Assembly: GCA_937625935.1 (NCBI GenBank)
Contig: OW569349.1
Span: 186,001 to 250,000, forward strand
Direction: 5' to 3'
DNA from: Tetramitus jugosus
Lineage: Eukaryota > Heterolobosea > Eutetramitea > Acrasida > Vahlkampfiidae
DNA length: 64,000 nucleotides
The notes beneath the pieces were generated by a model. The model searched no databases. It saw only the letters and a program-made list of their open reading frames with translations, and was not told the origin of the DNA. Positions 51,163-63,785 of the stretch are shown here, piece after piece. The position numbers and the translations under genes were made by a program. Position 1 is the stretch's first letter. Each line of letters starts with the position of its first letter.

Positions 51163-52110
51163 ATGTCAAAAAAAATGCTAGTAGTCCGTGATATCCCTTC
51201 AAACAAGGTTTTTGCTCTTGCCCCCAACCAAACACCATTGGATGACAGTAACAAAGAGAATGAGGCCCCCATAAACTTTGAGTGTAATCCAAGACAAGAT
51301 GAGACAAACGCAAAAATCCGTACCAACTTGTCCAATAATTCCTGTTTTATAACAGGAGGTCGTGTACCACTGAGGGAGCTGGGAAATAATACCATCAATC
51401 GCCCAACTAAGACCAAATTGAATGATGTAAGATCTTCAGAGGATGTTGAATTCACTTTCCACATGAGTCAAGAAATCCCAAAAGAGCCAGAGGCCTATTA
51501 TAATCTGAAGATTCGATTAAAGCAGGATTATCTCACATTTTTGTTCGAGCTCGACATCAATGATATCAAAGCCTATCACATCACATATAGAGCGATAATG
51601 TTGTTGGATATATGTTGGGCAAATTATTTGAGCCGAGCAAGGGTAACTGTCTCAGATGTCGTGAACTGGGCTCATGTTTGCACGTTGTCCGTGCTATCAC
51701 TGGAAAATACCTACGGAGAGGTGAGTAATCTGTTCAGTGACGTGTTCATGGTTCGTAATATCCCTGCAACTCAAATGAGTATTTTGGAGATTACTAGTAA
51801 TTGTGGTATTCCTACTGTCACACCCTTTGCTGTCTTGGATTGGTATTTAGAGGGACAACCACGAAGCATAAACACTCAAGATATGATTGAGAAAGTTCTA
51901 GACATCATTCATGAGTCTAATATTGATTACTACAAACCAAGCATTGTTACAGCAAGTGCTCTCTCCGTCTATACCGGCGGACCCGGTTTACCTGTTTGGA
52001 CCAGAGATTTTGAAGCAATAGCCCCATTCTCGCAAGATTTGAGTAATTGTATCATGGAGATGAGGAGACGTCTTGTGCAAACCGTGAGTCTTGAGCAAGA
52101 AAATGCTTAA
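51163..52110 (+). CDS. Cyclin-like protein with KEN box and D-box
   Basis: 315 aa from the ATG at 51163; the frame opens at a TTG at 51043. The N-terminal 90 residues are disordered and carry a KEN box (residues 31-33 in SNKENEAP) and a destruction box RVPLRELGN (67-75), both APC/C degrons. A cyclin-box-like helical region follows (about 115-235: AIMLLDICWANYLSRARVTV, VCTLSVLSLENTYGEVSNLF, ILEITSNCGIPTVTPFAVLDWYL), then a second helical half (about 235-305). Similarity to named cyclins is weak, so the class (A/B-type or divergent) is open. It could bind a CDK during mitosis. Confidence 0.7.
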   Translation: MSKKMLVVRDIPSNKVFALAPNQTPLDDSNKENEAPINFECNPRQDETNAKIRTNLSNNSCFITGGRVPLRELGNNTINRPTKTKLNDVRSSEDVEFTFHMSQEIPKEPEAYYNLKIRLKQDYLTFLFELDINDIKAYHITYRAIMLLDICWANYLSRARVTVSDVVNWAHVCTLSVLSLENTYGEVSNLFSDVFMVRNIPATQMSILEITSNCGIPTVTPFAVLDWYLEGQPRSINTQDMIEKVLDIIHESNIDYYKPSIVTASALSVYTGGPGLPVWTRDFEAIAPFSQDLSNCIMEMRRRLVQTVSLEQENA

Positions 52111-52722
52111 GCTTCAGTCAACCTGCTCCCAGATTTTTTTTGAATGTACGAGTCAGCGATGACAGCTTATTGAGAGGATCAACGGCAGATCATTACCTAA
52201 TTAAATTATTGATTCATAACTTTGTATTCCCACAACAAGATCACATTTTTTCACACGCCAAATGTCAACCTGTCAAATATTACAAAATTATCCACAACGT
52301 CACACGTCAAATAAATGTGACAATTTCAAATTCCTGTGCCGGTCGGTGGAATGGATCAAGCTCCGACGACCAACACCACACAGAGATTGTTGTGACTGAT
52401 GGACGGTCCCACACAAGGATGTGCCAACCATTTCCAGATTTCGTCTATCATCACTCAAACAACAACTTCCATTCCAACAACAACCACAAAAACAAACCAT
52501 CAAAAAAAGCTCAACTCGGGAGGTGCAGTGTGTGATTGTGTGAAATTAACAACAACAGTAACAACTGAAAAACAAACAACAACTAGACTTCCATTTTTTT
52601 GTAAAGTTTTCCTCTTGTGCCCAAAATCAACAACAACAACAAAAAAATCATCACCAGAGCCATCTCCAAAGCACCCCTTTTTTTCGTAAAGTCGACGAAC
52701 AAACAATAACAACAACAATAGC
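52111..52722. other. Leader and promoter of DOCK gene
   Basis: 612 bp with two overlapping open frames of low complexity (Thr/Lys/Asn-rich) and no recognisable product. Sequence grades into A/C-rich leader before 52723. Probably promoter and 5' UTR. Confidence 0.45.
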
Positions 52723-55700
52723 ATGAGTGACTCTTCAAACAATCAAGGGTTGGTCTTACAGGACGAGAACACAAAACTCAAAAGAGAATTGTCATTTTTA
52801 AAAGTTCAGCTCCAACAGTTCCAACAACAACTGAACAGTAACAATAATAACAGTAATAGTCCTAGATTATCTTCGGCAACAACAACAACAACAACATCAA
52901 CATCATCAACATCATCAGCAACAACTACAACAAGAAGTCGAAGCTCAGCACTTCATCACTCACCACTTCCTCTTCACAACAGACAATCATTATCACAACA
53001 ACAACAATCATTATCTCAGCAACAACAAGCAAATCAAAATAATGACTCATCAGACGACGATGATGACATGATATTCGATGACGATGACGATGATGATGAT
53101 GATGCAGGTGGTGGTGGTGGTGGTGAAGACAACAACAACAACAATACTGATTCTTCCTATCAGAACGATGATGAAACCATTGCAACCAATCACAATGACG
53201 ATGATGGTCTATCGGACAATGATGATGAAAATTCCGAATTGGCCACTGTGATTGTCATGGGCAGAAGACGAAAGAGCGGTGGTGGTGTTGCACTGTCTCC
53301 TCCTCACTCTGGTTCACCCTTGTCGTCATCATCTGCGCCACCACCACAATTAACAAACAAGAGAACGAGAGGATCATCGTTGACATTGACTACAACCAGG
53401 CGAAGAAGGTCTAGTTCTCGATCCTCTAGTCTCACAAACGATATGAACAATAATAATAATAATAACAATAAGGCACAATCAGAGCGAACTCAGAGTGGAG
53501 ATTTGGACTCTGATCGATTTCAAGACATTTTCGATTGCATGGATCAAGTCACTACGGTTCAACAATTGTCGTCAGTCGATGGCTCCACTCCAGTCACATC
53601 GATTACAGAAGATCAGAGACGACTCAAGCTCGAAAATGTCATTCACAGTTTCAACAAGAGAAAATGGAATTATTTGAGAACACCGACGCATCCAGACGAC
53701 AACAATTATACGCCATTGCATGTTGCTTTCATTTGTGCCAACGAGAATATTGCCACGTTTTTGCTAACAAAGTGTATCGCACATGAAAAGTGGTACTTGT
53801 TGACTGGTCAGTGCACTGGTAACAATCATCGATTATTGATCAAGAAATCGCCCTTTGATATGGCGTTTGAGGCAGGGCACGTGGATTTTGTGCGCGACAT
53901 GATTACTTTTACGCGTCAACAATTGTTGATTTTGGAGAGAAGAAGAGCGTTGAGTGCCGGTGTAGGTAATAATAGTGGTGGAAATGGAAGTGGACGAGTA
54001 CCATTGCTCGGTTCAGGTTCATTGAGTGTCAATTTGAATGACTTGCAATCATCACCTGCCAATTCATCATTGTCACCCACGTCAGTCACTTCACCTCCAG
54101 TGTCCAAGACGGTCAATGCTTTTATTACGAGTAGGACAAGGTCTTCAATGAGATCCATGTCCAAGGACGATTTTGATGTTATGTCTGCTCGATCCGATCT
54201 CTCTTCCTCCTCGCATTCGCCAAACACGAGCCGAACTTCATCGAATCGTGCCTCCTCTCGCATGAGCAGCAGGAGTTATACTGTGATTGCAAACTCAACG
54301 AGCAAGACAATGACAAAGGATATGTTGAATGAGGGATCAGACACATCGACCGATACTGTGTTCGAGGAACTTGAGCAAGACCAGACGATTGCGGATGATG
54401 GTTCGGACTCTGAACTCGATGAGAACGAAATGAAGGACAACAGAGAGACCGCAAGTGATGTGACGAGCTCCGTAAGAGACATGCTCAGGTTTGATGAGAA
54501 CCAATACAATCTCGGAAGATACAGTGAGCTCATACAGTCGGACAAGATTCGAACTGATCCACTGTTCATGAACGCCATGTCTCCTCGACCCATGTCTGCA
54601 GATATATCAAACGGTCCATCTTCTGTGATTGAGAAATCATATTTGACGCGATGCAAAATCGTGAGAAGTGCAAACGTGTTCAAACCAGGTCAATACTTTA
54701 CTCAGTCATCACCAGTCGACGACTCTGACGATGATAAAATTCTGTACGCAGGATTGTTGGAGGATGATCCAGCTGATGTGCCTCATCATATCAAGCAGTG
54801 CATACAGTCCGTATCTGAGGAATTTGTCGTCCTGGAGTCTTCATCTGCCGAAAATGTAGAACTTGTTGATCGATCTTCTTCATTGCGCAAGAGATTGCCC
54901 GAGCTTGTTTATGAGATTGACTTAAAGGAGTGCGGTCTAAAGGAGAGAAGACTGATCACCCAAGCGATAAAGACCAAGAATCCATTTGCGTCACCGGATC
55001 AAGCTCCAGAGATTACGGTAAATCCTCTATCCTGTGACCGAACAATATCAGACAAGTATATCCAACAGGAATACAATGCCGAAGAACGGAAAGGATTTTT
55101 GATGGATGCAATGGATGAGTTGTATCCAGTTGATGAGGCGAAACGTGCACTAGGAATGGACTTTGATTCACCAGACTTGCTATTGAGCGATTTTGGGCTC
55201 AAGGATGAATATCTGTAAGTTTTTTGTGTTGTCTATTTTCTTTGTTTTTGATGATTCAACATCAACAAAACTAACTCGAGTACCACCATTTTCATTCATT
55301 ATTCTAGAACGACAACGACTGATGTACTCATTTGTCCAAAGAGTCTCAAGCTAAAGGTGTTCGAATATATTGGTGAACCGTTGGAAAATCTTCTGTGCAC
55401 CATAACGTTGTACGATACTTTTGATAATGTTGAATTTACGAGATTGACAGAGTCATTCACATTTCCTGCTACTGACCGTGACCTTGAGAAATACAAGGCA
55501 CTGTTCAACGTGGACGTCATTGGTGATAACTTGATTGCGATGGTCAAATTAGCAAGAAAGTTCCGCGGAGAGCACACAGATGCTCTCAATGATTTGTACA
55601 TTAAGGGTGATAAGGCGAAGGAGAAGGAAGTCACAACTGTCAAGTCAAAGTTCACAAAGCACTTTGATTATTCAGAGGATGTATATTCCTATTTTGCTTG

Positions 55701-58700
55701 GGGTGCATTCAATGTGAATGAAGCTAGAGCTGACAGCAATGAGCCAACATCTGTGTCAATGTTCATGCTTCCAAACAAGCCTGGCAACATGCATGACAAA
55801 TTTTTATTGCAAATGTACGCTAATCCTGAATTGAGAAAGCACAGACAGATACCGGGATCGCTCAATCTGGCCGTTCGGGAACTCAAGATTAGTCCCGTAC
55901 CTCGTCACATTGTGGCTGCTACTGGTCATTTAGTTCTCAATCTTGAGGGTGTTCACACACCATTATCTAGAATACGATCTCTCGAGTACATTGATTCACG
56001 AATGATGGAGATTGAGAATTCCCTAACAGTTCATCCAATCAATTTGAATATGGCCTCCCGAAAAGAGGCCAAGAATCTACTAATATCTGTATCAATGCGA
56101 GACAATGATGCGGATTTTGATAGTGAAGGATTACCAGCCTGTTATCCTATCATTAACAACAGCGAACCTCTGATGCGAGACAGTGGTCTTTCATTTGTAT
56201 CGCAATCAAATCCAACACCTGATTTTACTGAGGAAATTAAGTGCAAGATACCAAGCAAGGTTCAACCAAACCATCACTTGCTGTTCAAAATTTATTCAGT
56301 GTCTCATAAGGATTCAATCATGATGAAAAGTGGAGTTAAAACACTAGTAGCTTACGCTTATTGCTATCTGTTGAATGATGGAAGATTGTTCCATGGAACC
56401 AGTGAGATTCCAGTGTATGCTGTGAAGCCTGGAGTGAAGTTGACTCATTACTTTAAGCTGATAGATGGAAAGATTGAAGGTGCATCACTGAAGTATAAGA
56501 TTTTTGCTAATTCAATCAGTCATCCGAACGATTCTGAGAGAACATTACGTAGTTTCTTTACAATGATCAATCGGAGTCCGGATTATAGCACACTGACGGC
56601 AGAGCAGATGGAGAAGTCTCTCAGTTCGCTATCATCGATTCCTGCTCATTTAGGTGCGTTTGCACCTATGATGTTTACTGAGTTGTTTAGCATTATGGAG
56701 CAGAATGCGAGCGAAGAAGCATTTGAGATCAGATACTCGGCATTCAAGACATTAATGCGTATGATCAATACCTACAAAGCTCAAAATCCTGCCATTGTGT
56801 TGACCTATGTGAAATACATGTTCAAACACACAAATGTTTGTGAGGTTATGATAAAACCAATGCAGACTCTATTAGAGACAGAGTCTCAAGCGCAGTTGGT
56901 TGCTCTCATACCGCGTTGCATATGGTTCATGTTCTCTATATTGTTAAAGTCCATTGTACTTCATTTGGACCAAAAGAGAAACAAGGAAATGGAACATGAC
57001 TATAAATTCTCTGACTCATTCAAGGACGGTCTATCGAATTTGATATCTGTCTCGCTATTCAAGTATATCAAGAAAGCTAACGAGAAGGACGCCACAGTTT
57101 TAACTCATCTATCGGCAGGTATCGGATCATTCTTGATGCATCTTCTTTCTATACTTGACAAGGACTATGTGATGACAATTGCAGCCAAATATGTGCGTAA
57201 TCTCTCGCACTTGGCATCTAAGCAAGTCGATTCCGGTCAAATCAACGCTCTGGATATGCAACTGGTGTTTTTCAAGGAGTTCTTTGCCTACAAGGATTAC
57301 ATTCTCCTGTTCTTGCCACAAACAATTGAGGATTCTTTGCAGATTGTTGAAGATGAAGCTTTGCTAGAGGAGAATCTATCGATCAATATCTATAATCATT
57401 TTATCTACTCATCGTTCGTTGATACAGTATTGAGAAGCTTGTACAATCCTTCTCGAAATATTAGAATGAAAGCGATTACCTATCTGCGTGAGCTTGTCAT
57501 GACGACAAACAATGATGCTCGATATCAGAGTACTGAGTTCAAACAGAGAATCAACCAAGTGCACTTTGAATTTGTTATCAAGTTCTTAGATATTTTTGAG
57601 GAATGGATGAGAGTGTGCAGTGAGAAGAAGAAGAAGGCAAGTTCTGAGTTGGCTGCCCTGAGGAAAAAGAAAATCGCTGTAGAAAGCAGTCAACAGTCCA
57701 AGATGCTCTCCTTGGCGAACATCAAGCAACACAAGGTAAAATCTGAACTACAATCAAAGGTGGAAGCTGAATTGACTGAGTTGGGTGTGTTGCTGAAACA
57801 GATTGACTCATTAACTACTAAGCTTGAGGGAGAGATTCAAGCTGAAAAACCAAAGGTTGTTGAGGAAAAACGTCATCTCCTTCTAGTGGTGTTCCACATT
57901 ATCCAAAACATGAATTCAGAGGTATTGATGAAGTGGTTTGCCTATGAGGGTATCAATTCCTCACGTCAATTGGTATTCTTGTGCATATTACAGAATGTAG
58001 CCTCTGCATTCGAGTATTCTGGAAAAATGAGTTTGGATAGACCTTTTAGATTGATTGCCACAAGAAGACTCGAAACTCCACAAACACCAAACAAGAAGAA
58101 CCGAAACAAAAAGCCTGGTTGGGGTATTGAGGAGTGGAATGATCCACAAAAGTCTATTCTCTTGCTGAAACAACACAGACAGGAGATTCGTGCTCAGTTG
58201 GCAGACGTGAAACAAACAGATGAGAAAACCAAGAAAAATATGTTGAGTTACTTCAAGCAGCCAAGAAGCATGAGCATCTTCTCTCCAATATTTGGTACGA
58301 CGGCCGATCGGTCATCGGCGAAACAAGTCAAAAAACCTGATGAAGCTTCTCCAACAACGAGTAATCGATCTCTTCCAACGAGTCCAAAGGGTAACGACAC
58401 TGAAGCTTTCAAGGAGGCTTTCGTTGAGGTTAGAACACTCAGAGAGAAGCACATGTGTGCCACCTCGAGCTTCTATATTCTATCATCCATTGTCCAATTA
58501 TTGGAGCATTGCAAGTTGGCCACAAAGCGAGAATTCAATGTTGATGGACCTGGCTCCTTTGCTAATGAAAGACCTTTGCTGGAGCAGTTCGTCCGAACGA
58601 TGATCTATTTCCTTCACTTGAACCAGAGTGAAAAGTTTTTGATTGCTTTGCACTCCTATCTCAGGTGGTTCTTTGTGACCTATGGTGACATTTTATTCCA

Positions 58701-60864
58701 TGCTTCCTCGGACTTTGGAATTATGTTTTGTGAGTCGTTGATGGCTTTGTGCAACAGTACTGTTGAAGCAATCAGAGAGCAAGCCGCTGCTACGATGTAC
58801 GTCCTGATCCGAAGTTCCTTCATGGTGAACAAGGGATTAACCAAGCCCTATATTCTTTCGACTGTTGCATTGTCTCGAACATTGCAGAGAACAACACCAG
58901 AGGACGATCACTTGTTGAAATCATTGCAAGGACTCGGTCAGTTGGCAAAGGAAGATCCTGATAATCCACGAAATCATAAGGACACAATTGCCTCATCTGT
59001 GAGCCTCGTATCTGACAATAGATCTATCGCAGAGTTGCTGAGATCGTTGGAGGAGAAACTGAAACAAATTGATTCAGAGAGAATGGAGAGATTCACTTTC
59101 AATATCGAACAATTGTCGGAGCAGCTGCAAAAGTTGATGTATGATACCATTTCGGTGAATCAGACTCTATTGGGCAAGGATGTACAAAAGGCTGAAGATT
59201 TATTGTTCAGAATTTCTGCCTTCTATGAGCGCATACCTGAACTCAGATTCCTATGGCTCAAGAAACTTGCAAAGTTCCACAAGCACCAAGGTCATTATGA
59301 TGAAGCTGTTCAGTGTTACTACCGAATCGCTGCTGTGGTGTTCAATCAACTCAGAAATGCAAAGAGCCCAATCGTCGAAGGACTTCCGTTGGACAACTTT
59401 TACAATTTGACACCATATCTCAGAAGAATGAAGAATGCCAATGATCTCGTCCAGAGTCATCTCCCATACAGTAACGAATTCACAGAAAAGGGTGTCATTG
59501 CTATGATACGAAACATTATCGAAGCACAAACCTTGGCTGAGCAGTACGAACATGCCATTCCTCTGCTCAAGATTCTGATTCCATTGTTTGAAAAAACTGA
59601 GGATTATGTCAATCTATCTTCGACTCATGGCTCCATTAGGGACATGTTTGAACTGATTAACATATCAATCAAGGAGAACAATAGATTGTACAGCACCTAT
59701 TATCGAATCAGATTCTTTGGAGATGGTTGGGGACCAGAGCTTGAAGGCAAACATTTCATCTACAAGATGGAGAAGCTTTTCAAATTGTTCAAGATGAAGA
59801 CCAAGATGATGGAGCTATTTGGAAATGATGTTGAATTCATTACTAGTTTAAAGATTGATCCTTCGACGTTTGTTTCAGGAAAGAAGTACCTGCAGTACAC
59901 TAGTGTGAAACCACTGTTGGAGGATGACGACGATGAAGATGTCAATGACTACGACTCTATGGAATATGGATCCAGCACAAGCAGAAACAGCTCAAGTTCG
60001 GTCTCTGCTACCAGAAAACGAACCAAGTTTGAAAGCAATATCAACATTAGCAAATTCTACTATGAGACTGCATTCACCAGAAATGCAAAGAAATTGTCTG
60101 ATAAGGTCACTGCGATCTACAAGCGAAAGATTGTTCTCGTTGTGCAGAATTCGTTCCCTGATACGAAGACCCGTTTACCAGTCATTGATGATTATGAACG
60201 AATCCTCACACCTATTGAGTCAGCTGTTGAGAACATGCAGGCACAAATTCGTAAATTGGAAGAAGCAGTCGATGCTATTCCAACTGACTTGTCTCAGCTT
60301 CAACTTGTTCTCCAGGGTTCGGTCAGAGCCGGAGTCAATGGTGGTCCAAAGGACATTGTAGAGAGCTTCCTTCCAAGATCCGAACGATTCAAGTACCCTC
60401 GCGAACATGTGGCAAAACTGAATACCAAGTGTCAGTACTTCTTGTTCCTGTGTGAACAAGCATTGAAGCTTCATCAAAAGATGGCACGAAGCAATGAAAG
60501 AGCACTGCACATGGAACTCGAGAAGGGATTCACAGAAACAAAGACTCTGTTCCAGAAGCACATTGAAGACAGCACAAAGGGTCAAACACTCATTAGCGAC
60601 TACCTGCGCAAGGTACACAAAACAGCGGGCGCCAGTGACTTGCTCTTCTCAGAGAATGTCGAGGATATTGACCTGGGTGAAGACAGACAACAAACGGAAG
60701 ATGAACTCGACGAATTGTTGCCTGTTCCCTACAATAGAAACTACAAGCTTTCAGCCAAGCAGGCACACAAAGTTGTGTCTCTGTACGAATTTTTGGCCAA
60801 TGGTCTCACCAATGACAACGACAGCCCAAGTCCTAGTCCAAGAAGCACGAGTGCACCACAGTAA
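52723..60864 (+). CDS. DOCK-family RhoGEF with N-terminal ankyrin repeats
   Basis: Two exons, 52723-55214 and 55308-60864, joined across a 93-bp intron; 2682 aa. A short coiled coil starts the protein, followed by poly-Gln/Thr/Asp/Asn tracts, an ankyrin-like pair (about 325-400: YTPLHVAFICANENIATFLL, SPFDMAFEAGHVDFVRDMI), and Ser-rich regions. Then comes a DOCK core with DHR-1/C2 at about 1075-1215 and DHR-2 at about 2120-2608. The nucleotide-sensor loop LQGSVRAGVNGGP is intact, so GEF activity on Rac/Cdc42-type GTPases is expected. Without the splice the gene would look like two unrelated ORFs. Confidence 0.88.
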
Positions 60865-61060
60865 AAACTAAACAGACACACATTTGCATGTTCAATCATT
60901 CCAATGCAACCAAACATTTTATGATTCGCTGTCTGTGCTCTGATCAAACAAACAAAAAAGCTTTCCAATCTGACGCCCAAAAAAAAACAAAACAAAACAA
61001 CAAAATCAACAAATTGTGTGGGTTGAAACGAACGAACGAACAACACAACGATAAAAAAAA

Positions 61061-63589
61061 ATGATTTCCTCACCCATCACAAGCAACAACACCACGACCA
61101 CACCAACAACAACATCAACAACAACAACCGTCACATCACCCTCCACGACTCTACTCGAACTATTGGACGAGTATGCCTCACAAGGAGTCACATGGGATCA
61201 ACTGCCATCCGACATTAGAGAATCCGTGTCGAACAATGCAGATCTCTATCATCAATCCGTCAAAAAATACCTCATTGAGCATCAGTTGCCCTATGAGAGA
61301 CAAGTCGCCTCACCCATCCATCAATTCATGACCAAGAAGGAATATTACTCAGAAATGGTTCAATACTTGAAAACAAATTTGTACTTGTTTCCCTACCAAT
61401 TCTCCAGTGTAGTTGTCAATGAGTTGGGCATCCTTCCATTTCACTACTACTCTGACATGTTGTTCACAATCATGAAGAATGAGAAATCGTATGATATATT
61501 GCCCAATTTTACAGCTGCTGATGTGAATCGATTGATGGGTATTGGTCGTAATCAGTACATTGATATCATGAATAAGGTCAGATCAAAAAAATGGACATGG
61601 AAGTTCAATAAGAGCATTGTCAAGGATCTGTTGCCATCGCACCCAATCAAGACGATGAATATTGATTATTGGTGGATTGTGGAGCCCTATCCGATTCCAC
61701 AACAAGAGTTTGTTCGAGTGTACAGTCAGTTGGAGAAGGAGGATGAGACAAAGACGTTGTGCTCTGCGATTGCTTCTGTTAGAAAGGAGGGCAGAATTTT
61801 GGCGTGTCGATTACCGAATCGAGCTCTGTTGAGTCTGTATCGTAGAGGCCTCGTTCATTTCCAAGTGCCTGTCAACAGTGATGACTATATTGTGGTGCCA
61901 CCGTTGAAGGGATTTATTATGAATCGAACTCCGAATGATCATTTTGAGAAGCTATTGTACGATATTCTCGTCATTTTGGATGAGAGAAGAACAGTCAAGG
62001 AGTTGGCTGATACTCTGGGCGCCGATGAGGATTTGGTGAAGACTGCGGTTTCTATTTGCTGTCGATTGGGATTCGCAAAGAAAAAGATTCCAAAGCCTCA
62101 GAACTTGGATGAGAGATCAGAGGATCAATTCCACAATAGTTGGCAAGACAAGATTGATGCCTATTATGAGGAGATGAAGAGCAGTGCAACCACTGGTGAC
62201 TCTAATTTCCTGAGCCCTGCAGAGACTGGAAAACAGAAACGTATTGGTTTCTTGTTTGACAGTTCACTCACTGCTTATTTGATGATGGGTAATCTGGCCG
62301 AGGGATTGAAGAATCATGCCGTCACTCTGTTCGAGGTTGGTAAGATGCCGGATGAGTCCATGAACGAATTTTTGTTTGAATTGGACCAGATCAAGAGTTC
62401 AGGAGAAGGTGAAGGAGAGGCACAGAGATACTATGAACATGCAATCGCATTGAGATCAACCATTAGATTTTTGAGACACAATTCTCAGTTTGGGCTCAAC
62501 TCTGCTGAAGAGTTCGATTGTGATGGTGGCCTCGATATGATCAGAGCTGAATCCTTGGACAACTTGGACAATGGAACAAAGATGAGAATCATTGAACAAA
62601 ATTATGCTGTTTTAATTGCTATGGCTCCGATTGCACCTGGTTCCTTGACTCTCACTTCATGTATCCCTCGCTATTATGGACCACCTATCCCACAAGTATC
62701 GACATTCTGGTTCAAGCTCTATACATATGTGTGTTGCCAGTATGGTCCACCCTCTATTTTGTTTAAAAAGGGCCAAAGGGTGAGAAGACTTCCAAAGCTT
62801 CTTCAATCTGACTGCAAAGTGACACTCGCAGGTTGGGAACAAGAGCCAAACCAAATCAATGGTCGCATCCTCTTACAAGTGCTTAATGAATCACTGATCA
62901 ACTCTCCTAACATCCTCCAGGTGTTTGGTGAATACGAGGAAAGTCAAATGTTTGAAGTACCTTTCCCATTCTCTCCAGATGTCTTCGATGTTGTAGAGAA
63001 GGAGACTAAAGAGGAACAAAACCAGAGTCCATTCTCGCTGGGAGATGACGAAGATATTGTTGATCTTGATGGAGAGGGAATATTGCAAAGTGACGCACAG
63101 GAACAAGAAGATCGTCCAGTCTCTCAGAGATTCATGGGAAGTACATTGACAGAGGAACCAGAGATTGATGTGTTTGAAACATTAACCAGCGACGAGAAAC
63201 AACAAATTGCAGAGATTATGGATCGTTTATCAAGCAAGTTGCACTTGAGTAGTTCGTTTGGTTGTGTAAAGATGCTCAGATCGAAGCCTCATGACGATCC
63301 AACCAAAACCATCATCTATCCAATGGATATTCACTTTGGAATTCCCCTATCTAACTCTAGAATCAACGACCAAGTTTGTAACATCATTGTCAAGAACGAC
63401 ATGCTAAGTGCCACCCGCATCCATGAGCACTCTGACAACATGCAAACAATGTGCTCCGAATTCTTGGAGTTTATTGCCCAACAACTCGGCTCCGAAGTCA
63501 GCGGCGTTGAACAAATGTCACATGCGATCTATCCAAACCAAAACGTGTATTTTGACGGACATGGGCTCAGTCCATATTCGAGTGTATAA
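61061..63589 (+). CDS. FAM91A1: FAM91A1 family protein
   Basis: 842 aa, one exon. FAM91A1 is a subunit of the WDR11-FAM91A1-C17orf75 complex that captures endosome-derived vesicles at the trans-Golgi. Strong matches: VTWDQLPSDIRESVSNN, KSYDILPNFTAADVNRLMGI then GRNQYIDIMNKVRSKK, KDLLPSHPIKTMNIDYWWIV, VPPLKGFIMNRTPNDHFEKL, VKTAVSICCRLGFAKKK, and KQKRIGFLFDSSLTAYLMMG. The start is a clear ATG after an A-run. The first 30 residues are Thr/Ser-rich and probably disordered. Confidence 0.95.
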   Translation: MISSPITSNNTTTTPTTTSTTTTVTSPSTTLLELLDEYASQGVTWDQLPSDIRESVSNNADLYHQSVKKYLIEHQLPYERQVASPIHQFMTKKEYYSEMVQYLKTNLYLFPYQFSSVVVNELGILPFHYYSDMLFTIMKNEKSYDILPNFTAADVNRLMGIGRNQYIDIMNKVRSKKWTWKFNKSIVKDLLPSHPIKTMNIDYWWIVEPYPIPQQEFVRVYSQLEKEDETKTLCSAIASVRKEGRILACRLPNRALLSLYRRGLVHFQVPVNSDDYIVVPPLKGFIMNRTPNDHFEKLLYDILVILDERRTVKELADTLGADEDLVKTAVSICCRLGFAKKKIPKPQNLDERSEDQFHNSWQDKIDAYYEEMKSSATTGDSNFLSPAETGKQKRIGFLFDSSLTAYLMMGNLAEGLKNHAVTLFEVGKMPDESMNEFLFELDQIKSSGEGEGEAQRYYEHAIALRSTIRFLRHNSQFGLNSAEEFDCDGGLDMIRAESLDNLDNGTKMRIIEQNYAVLIAMAPIAPGSLTLTSCIPRYYGPPIPQVSTFWFKLYTYVCCQYGPPSILFKKGQRVRRLPKLLQSDCKVTLAGWEQEPNQINGRILLQVLNESLINSPNILQVFGEYEESQMFEVPFPFSPDVFDVVEKETKEEQNQSPFSLGDDEDIVDLDGEGILQSDAQEQEDRPVSQRFMGSTLTEEPEIDVFETLTSDEKQQIAEIMDRLSSKLHLSSSFGCVKMLRSKPHDDPTKTIIYPMDIHFGIPLSNSRINDQVCNIIVKNDMLSATRIHEHSDNMQTMCSEFLEFIAQQLGSEVSGVEQMSHAIYPNQNVYFDGHGLSPYSSV

Positions 63590-63785
63590 TCAATCTATTT
63601 ATCCATCAGTTTAATCATTTTTATAAATGCTGTTCCAATGCACTCTAATTGCGAATTTTATGTATCCAAAGATTCCGAACGGTTAACTCGCTTCCTCAAT
63701 GGCCAATGAGTCGTGGGATTCATATTTTCAGGCTTCCTGCAAGATTGAAATTTGGTAAACAAAATTTATCATATATTACAATTCC

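Noticed and set aside
52860..53480. Trinucleotide runs (CAA, GAT, AAT) looking like a satellite
   Set aside because: They are in-frame homopolymer codons of the DOCK N-terminus, as in other genes of the window.
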